Of a DNA stretch of 64,000 nt, positions 60,462-64,000 are shown in pieces. Position numbers and translations under genes: made by a program. Within the stretch, counting starts at the first letter, position 1. Each line of letters opens with the position of its first letter. The stretch comes from DATAQC01 sp038238185. Lineage in GTDB: Bacteria; Actinomycetota; Acidimicrobiia; Acidimicrobiales; AC-14. The notes under the pieces were generated by a model. It was given only the letters and a program-made list of their open reading frames with translations, searched no databases and had not been told where the DNA came from. The stretch is from contig JBBRXY010000001.1 in assembly GCA_038238185.1 (NCBI GenBank), positions 1-64,000 of the forward strand, written 5' to 3'.

Positions 60462-61178
60462 TCAGCGGGACCAGGGGGTCCGGGGCCGCTCCTGAGTGAC
60501 GCCGTCGATCTCGACGTCGGTGCGCTCGTTGTAGAACGCGATCCTCCCCCGGACGTCCTCCGCCTCCCGACGCACACCCCCGTCGTAGGTCCAGGCCACG
60601 TCGGATGTCGTCCCGCCGGCCGCCTTCGCCGACGTTGACCAATGCCGGGCCGAGCCCTTGTAGGCGCACTGGGTGACCGTGTCGGATGGTTCGATCATCC
60701 CCAACTGCACGTCGCGGAACAGAAGGTAGTAACGGATGGGCAGGCCCGTCTCGTAGAGGGCCATGGCCGACCTGGAATCGGCCAGCACCTCGCCGCCGAG
60801 GAGGATCCGTACCCGGCGCGACGTGGCCAGGGTGTCGATGCGATGGTACGGGTCGCGGGGGTGGACGAAGACCTCCTCGTCCTCCTCGTACCAGGAGTCG
60901 GCGGCATCCCACGGGGCCCGGACGTAGCCCTCGACATGCGGTTCGGGCTCACTGGCGATGGAGTCGGCGACGTCGTCGGCGGGGAAGGCGAAGTGCGGCA
61001 ACGTCCGGCTCTCGTAGACGAGCCGGACCCCTTCGCTGTCGACGACGGTCACCCCACCGATGACGGCACGGACCCGGCGGGCGAACGGCTCGACGAACAC
61101 CACCGTCTCCGGCGGCTCGAAGTTGAACTTCCCGGCGGGGTGATGTCCGAACGGGCCACGTCCCACGGTGAGAGTCAT
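60462..61178 (-). CDS. DUF427 protein, two-repeat form
   Basis: 238 residues from ATG 61178. Two DUF427-like halves are visible: the first around 'VVFVEPFARRVRAVIGGVTVVDSEGVRLVYESRTLPHFAFP', the second around 'RVRILLGGEVLADSRSAMALYETGLPIRYYLLFRDV...TVTQCAYKGSARHW'. The domain is a small beta fold of unknown activity, common in actinobacteria. It follows the single-domain DUF427 gene at 61208-61705 in the same direction (29 nt gap), forming a pair. Confidence 0.88.
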   Translation of the reverse strand: MTLTVGRGPFGHHPAGKFNFEPPETVVFVEPFARRVRAVIGGVTVVDSEGVRLVYESRTLPHFAFPADDVADSIASEPEPHVEGYVRAPWDAADSWYEEDEEVFVHPRDPYHRIDTLATSRRVRILLGGEVLADSRSAMALYETGLPIRYYLLFRDVQLGMIEPSDTVTQCAYKGSARHWSTSAKAAGGTTSDVAWTYDGGVRREAEDVRGRIAFYNERTDVEIDGVTQERPRTPWSR

Positions 61179-61207
61179 GACCCCATCCTGGCCCTGCCGG
61201 TGGCGTC

Positions 61208-61705
61208 CTACCAGCCCTCGGTGCCGGGGCGTCCCTTGAAGGGGCCGACGACGCTGCCGGTGATCCAGCCGCCATAGAACCCGCCCGGTTGGGCCTCCAC
61301 GTACTCGCCGTCGACGAGGCACACCTCCATCAGGCCCGGGTAGAACGACACGTAGCCGGCCATGGCCTCGTAGCCGGCCGACGGCTGCTCGTATGTCCAC
61401 GCCCCGTCCGGGGCGGTCTGGCCCTTCATCGACACGCTGAGATAGGTGGCCACACCCTTGAACTCGCAGAACGAGGTGCGGCCGGTGGGCGTGAGGACAC
61501 CGGGGACGATGCTGTCGGCCGGGAGGTAGAACCCGGGTGGGTGGCTGGTCTCCAGCACCCGCAGCGGCTCCAGGGTGAGGGCGATCGTCTCACCACCGAG
61601 GATGACCTCGACCTGGCGACGGACCGCCTCCACGCGCGGTGGGCGCGGGTAGTCCCACACCGACTCCTGGCCGGGCCCCGGGGGGATCGGCTCCGGTTTC
61701 GTCAT
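61208..61705 (-). CDS. DUF427 protein, single-domain form
   Basis: 165 residues from ATG 61705. 'VEVILGGETIALTLEPLRVLETSHPPGFYLPADSIVPGVLTPTGRTSFCEFKGVATYLSV' is the core DUF427 pattern with the F-C-E-F-K-G block; a tail ending 'GGFYGGWITGSVVGPFKGRPGTEGW' follows. There is no signal peptide. It is co-directional with the second DUF427 gene; function is unknown. Confidence 0.9.
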   Translation of the reverse strand: MTKPEPIPPGPGQESVWDYPRPPRVEAVRRQVEVILGGETIALTLEPLRVLETSHPPGFYLPADSIVPGVLTPTGRTSFCEFKGVATYLSVSMKGQTAPDGAWTYEQPSAGYEAMAGYVSFYPGLMEVCLVDGEYVEAQPGGFYGGWITGSVVGPFKGRPGTEGW

Positions 61706-61774
61706 TCGAGGCTCTCCCTGGGGTGACCCACCTTCGCGATGGGCCGGCCGGTCGAAGTCGGGCAGGATAGTGGG

Positions 61775-62230
61775 ATGCGCAAGCATGCTACGGCGCTGGC
61801 CGACGCGATCGAGGGCGCCCTCCCCGGCTGGGTCGAGCGCTCCGTGGCTCGCCGGCTCCCCGGAGACGACGACCCCGACGGGCCCCCGCCAGAGTGGGTC
61901 GCAGCGGCAACCCTCGAGGCCGCCACGCGCGCCCAGGCCGAGGTGGGGCCGCAGATCCGCACCCTGCTCGACGCCGACATCGACGAGCAGCGCACCACTC
62001 CCCTGGCCCTGCTGCGAACGGCCGTGAGCTACCCGGGAGCCGTCCTGGCCGCCGCCGGGGTGCCGGCGGCCGATCGGGACGCGGCCCAGGTCCGCCTGTT
62101 CCCCGACGACGTCTACGACCTCACGCCCGCCACCTTCGCCGACGTCGACCCTGCCCTGGCCGAGCCGGGCATGGCCTGGGGAGTGGCCAAGGCTTGGACC
62201 CATCGTCGACGACACCAGGCCGCGTCTTAG
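61775..62230 (+). CDS. Conserved hypothetical protein, 151 residues
   Basis: ATG 61775 (an earlier in-frame ATG at 61739 lies close to the divergent DUF427 gene and is less likely). It is mainly helical, acidic and Ala-rich: 'ADAIEGALPGWVERSVARRL', 'AQAEVGPQIRTLLDADIDEQRTTPLALLRTAVSYPGAVLAAAGVP', 'DVYDLTPATFADVDPALAEPGMAWGVAKAWTHRRR'. This pattern recurs in uncharacterised actinobacterial proteins. It leads a short operon with the two genes after it. Confidence 0.75.
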   Translation: MRKHATALADAIEGALPGWVERSVARRLPGDDDPDGPPPEWVAAATLEAATRAQAEVGPQIRTLLDADIDEQRTTPLALLRTAVSYPGAVLAAAGVPAADRDAAQVRLFPDDVYDLTPATFADVDPALAEPGMAWGVAKAWTHRRRHQAAS

Positions 62231-62234
62231 GGTT

Positions 62235-62363
62235 ATGAGCCTCGCCGGGTCCTGTCCCGTGGCCGGCCCCTGCCACAGCCATCCTGGCGGCGGGCCCCTC
62301 CCCGCGAGCCACCCGTCGCAGGATCGCGGGGCGGACGCCCTCTGGGCGGCGATCCCCGCATGA
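62235..62363 (+). CDS. Possible 42-residue protein coupled to the next gene
   Basis: ATG 62235 runs to a TGA that overlaps the following ATG (ATGA, 62360-62363). The peptide has two Cys and two His near its start (C-P-V-A-G-P-C-H-S-H) and a Pro/Gly-rich centre. The exact stop/start overlap argues for translation, but there is no clear ribosome-binding site and no homologue I know of. Confidence 0.35.
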   Translation: MSLAGSCPVAGPCHSHPGGGPLPASHPSQDRGADALWAAIPA

Positions 62364-62677
62364 GTCGGATCGTGGCCTATGTGCCCGACCTCATGGACCG
62401 GTCCCGGGTGACGGCATCGGGCAAGGCGATCACGTTCGTGAGCGACCTGGCCGGGCTGCCCGCCGCGGCCGCCGACGCCGACCTGGTGGTCGTCGACCTC
62501 ACCCGGCCCGGTGTGCTCGAGGTCGTCCCCGCCTTGGCCGGCCAGGTGATCGGCTTCGCCAACCACACCGAACGCGAGCTCATGGACTCGGCCCGGACGG
62601 CCGGCTGCACCACGGTGCTGGCCCGGTCCGCCTTCTTCTCCCGCCTGAACGAGCTACTGCCTCCTGATGTCCCCTGA
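62360..62677 (+). CDS. Small receiver-like Rossmann protein
   Basis: 105 residues from ATG 62360. Alternating strands and helices ('RIVAYVPDLMDRSRV', 'ADLVVVDLTRPGVLEVVPAL', 'VIGFANHTERELMDSARTAG', 'TTVLARSAFFSRL') resemble a response-regulator receiver fold; an Asp occupies the phospho-acceptor-like position in 'VVVDLT'. No output domain or histidine kinase is present. Such pseudo-receivers are common in actinobacteria; function is unknown. Confidence 0.8.
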   Translation: MSRIVAYVPDLMDRSRVTASGKAITFVSDLAGLPAAAADADLVVVDLTRPGVLEVVPALAGQVIGFANHTERELMDSARTAGCTTVLARSAFFSRLNELLPPDVP

Positions 62678-62687
62678 GAACTTTGCT

Positions 62688-62873
62688 TCAACGCCGGTCG
62701 CCGCGAGGGCGTTGCCAACCGGTGTCGCTGATGGGGCGCTCCTCGTAGAACAGGCAGTCGTCGGGACAATCGAACGGCATCGACTGGGCCACGTCGAGGC
62801 GGCACCGTTCCATACGGTCGCCCGTAGGGAGGCTGCGACTGCTGTAGTGGCGGCAGTCGACACGCGCGGACAT
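62688..62873 (-). CDS. Small cysteine-motif protein
   Basis: 61 residues from ATG 62873. The conserved arrangement 'CRHYSSRSLPTGDRMERCRLDVAQSMPFDCPDDCLFYEER' has four cysteines and one His that probably bind zinc or an Fe-S cluster. I have seen this pattern in short conserved actinobacterial proteins without an assigned role. It is convergent with the receiver-like gene and divergent from the Nudix gene. Confidence 0.75.
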   Translation of the reverse strand: MSARVDCRHYSSRSLPTGDRMERCRLDVAQSMPFDCPDDCLFYEERPISDTGWQRPRGDRR

Positions 62874-62932
62874 CACTCCATTGTCGCAGGCAGCGGCGCG
62901 GTGCGCGCCACCGTGCGACAGGCGACGGCGCC

Positions 62933-63664
62933 GTGAGCCATCCCGGTGAGGGCCATGCCAGTGAGGGCCATGCCAGTGAGGGCCATGCCGCGGGCGCCCA
63001 CGATCTCCTGCGCTGGAGCGAGGCCTTGGCGGGGATCGCCCGCACGGGCCTGGGGTTCACCGACAGCCTCTACGAGCGGGAGCGCTTCGAGGAGGTCCTG
63101 CGCGTCGCCGCCGACATGCACGTGGCCGCCGGCCTGGCCTCGGAGTCCGAGGTGCTCGTGCAGGAGTGGCTGGGACGGGTGGGCGACGGGGTCGCCGGCT
63201 ACGTGACGCCCAAGGTGGCGGTGGGGGCGGTCGTGGGCAACCAGCGCCACGAGATTCTGCTCGTACAGCGCTCGGATTCGGGCGCCTGGCTCTACCCCAC
63301 GGGCTGGGCCGACGTCGGCTACTCGGCCTCCGAGGTGGCGGTGAAGGAGGTGCTCGAGGAGACCGGCATGCACGTCGAGCCCACTCGCCTCATCGCCCTG
63401 CTCGACGGCCTCCGGCTCGGTTTCACCCGCATCCCGCTCTACTCGTTGGTGTTCCACTGCCGGCTCATCGGCGGCACGCTGGCCGGTCATCCGCTCGAGT
63501 GCCGCGACGTCGGCTGGTTCGGCGAGGATGCCCTCCCCTCCCCACTCGCAGGGAACGGCCGGTGGGAAGCGCAGGCGTTCCGAGCTATCCGGGGCGAGCC
63601 CTTCGACGTGGCGTTCGACACGCCACGCCGGCCCCCATGGCGCGGGCCCGACACCGTCCGCTGA
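62933..63664 (+). CDS. Nudix hydrolase with N-terminal helical domain
   Basis: 243 residues from GTG 62933. After a repetitive (E/S)GHA start, residues ~22-85 form a helical domain ('HDLLRWSEALAGIARTGLGFTDSLYERERFEEVLRVAADM') often placed before Nudix domains. The Nudix box is 'GWADVGYSASEVAVKEVLEETGMHVE', matching G-x5-E-x7-(R/K)E-x2-EE-x-G. It should hydrolyse a nucleoside diphosphate derivative (ADP-ribose and NAD-like substrates are typical for this architecture). Confidence 0.9.
   Translation: MSHPGEGHASEGHASEGHAAGAHDLLRWSEALAGIARTGLGFTDSLYERERFEEVLRVAADMHVAAGLASESEVLVQEWLGRVGDGVAGYVTPKVAVGAVVGNQRHEILLVQRSDSGAWLYPTGWADVGYSASEVAVKEVLEETGMHVEPTRLIALLDGLRLGFTRIPLYSLVFHCRLIGGTLAGHPLECRDVGWFGEDALPSPLAGNGRWEAQAFRAIRGEPFDVAFDTPRRPPWRGPDTVR
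62946..62990. repeat. Three 15-bp tandem repeats at the start of the Nudix gene
   Basis: GTGAGGGCCATGCCA twice and GTGAGGGCCATGCCG once. In frame they encode repeated Gly-His-Ala-Ser-Glu. Each unit also contains GTG and ATG, so the number of repeats changes only the N-terminal tail. Confidence 0.8.
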
Positions 63665-63748
63665 CACCGAACCGTCGGCCGAGTGCCGCGGGAACCATTT
63701 TAGAGACTAGTTTTGCCTCCAGAGACGGGCTGTCGACAGGAGGATTTC

Positions 63749-64000
63749 GTGCGTTTGGCCAAGCGGAGAAGGGTGGGCCCGGATGATCCGATGGCCGTCG
63801 TCCACCGGTTCCTCGACGCCGCCAATCACCACGACTCCGACACCCTCTACGCCACCGTCCACCCGGAGTTCGAGAGCTTCCAGCCTCTGCACCCCGATCG
63901 CGGCTTCCGGGGCCCAGGCCAGCTCATCAGCAACTGGAAGGCCATCTTCGACGCCGAGCCCGGCTTCCGGCTCACCGTCCTGCGGGCGTCCACAACCGGC
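63749..64000 (+). CDS. SnoaL-like (NTF2-fold) protein, 5' part
   Basis: It starts at GTG 63749 behind AGGAGG (63739-63744) and runs off the right edge with 84 codons visible; ATG 63791 is a second possible start. 'DPMAVVHRFLDAANHHDSDTLYATVHPEFESFQP' and 'GFRGPGQLISNWKAIFDAEPGFRLTVLRA' follow the SnoaL/NTF2-like pattern. The family includes cyclases, isomerases and non-catalytic binding proteins. An AT-rich promoter zone (63695-63715) lies upstream. Confidence 0.72.
   Translation, partial: MRLAKRRRVGPDDPMAVVHRFLDAANHHDSDTLYATVHPEFESFQPLHPDRGFRGPGQLISNWKAIFDAEPGFRLTVLRASTTG

Noticed and set aside
62946..62990. CRISPR-like array
   Set aside because: The three 15-bp repeats have no spacers and lie inside the Nudix coding frame; no CRISPR array or cas gene was seen anywhere.

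Overview
The window is high-GC DNA from an actinobacterium. Evidence for this: ClpC, CarD, a DUF3263 protein, a GroEL with a Gly/Met-rich tail under a CIRCE operator, LCP and GpgS enzymes, frequent GTG starts, and several starts lying 6-8 nt behind a TANNNT box (leaderless transcripts). The overall gene content suggests a relative of the Acidimicrobiia, but that placement is inference. No rRNA, CRISPR array, transposase or integrase was seen; one tRNA is present.

Layout. (1) 1-14000: a housekeeping block clpC - lipoprotein - ABC exporter - radA - disA - carD - rlmB - sigH-type sigma factor - tRNA-Thr. It resembles the clpC-radA-disA-...-rlmB-sigH order of Bacillus. Between 3.8 and 8.9 kb it is interrupted by a defence-like island. 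The island holds a radC remnant fused to a decayed AbiE toxin gene, an intact AbiEi antitoxin, and a small toxin followed by a protein in which two ribbon-helix-helix antitoxin modules are fused to a type I restriction HsdR subunit, with no HsdM or HsdS nearby. radC and radA carry near-identical promoters resembling the RecA-independent (PafBC) DNA-damage motif. (2) 14-24 kb: small envelope proteins, trehalose synthesis (otsB, otsA), glycerate kinase and glucosyl-3-phosphoglycerate synthase, then a SAM-I-like riboswitch - threonine-synthase-like enzyme - MoaD/ThiS carrier - groEL unit. (3) 24-42 kb: a surface-polysaccharide locus with a GT-C membrane transferase, an LCP ligase, a GT2-GT4 fusion, a Wzm/Wzt exporter, a 1618-residue four-domain GT/GT/methyltransferase/FkbM protein, two more FkbM-type or class I methyltransferases that share an unrecognised C-terminal domain, and an acyltransferase. 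(4) 42-45 kb: small proteins of unknown function.

(5) 45-56 kb: a group 1h (actinobacterial, high-affinity) [NiFe] hydrogenase locus. On the minus strand, translation-coupled genes run from small subunit and large subunit through a NifU-like protein, DUF5947-like, DUF6084-like and a 499-residue protein, maturation protease, two mini-proteins of 34 and 39 residues, hypA, hypC, a degenerate PD-(D/E)XK protein and membrane proteins, ending at a strong terminator. Three further single-TM proteins are transcribed divergently. hypB, hypD, hypE and hypF are not in the window. (6) 56-64 kb: a Tat-exported animal-type haem peroxidase next to HemQ, LarE, a NIL-domain protein, two DUF427 proteins, a Nudix hydrolase and a truncated SnoaL-like gene at the right edge.

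The most novel-looking items are the toxin/RHH-RHH-HsdR fusion, the SAM-riboswitch/ThrC-like/MoaD unit (possibly thiocarboxylate-dependent homocysteine synthesis), the giant glycan enzyme with its shared accessory domain, and the twin mini-proteins in the hydrogenase operon.
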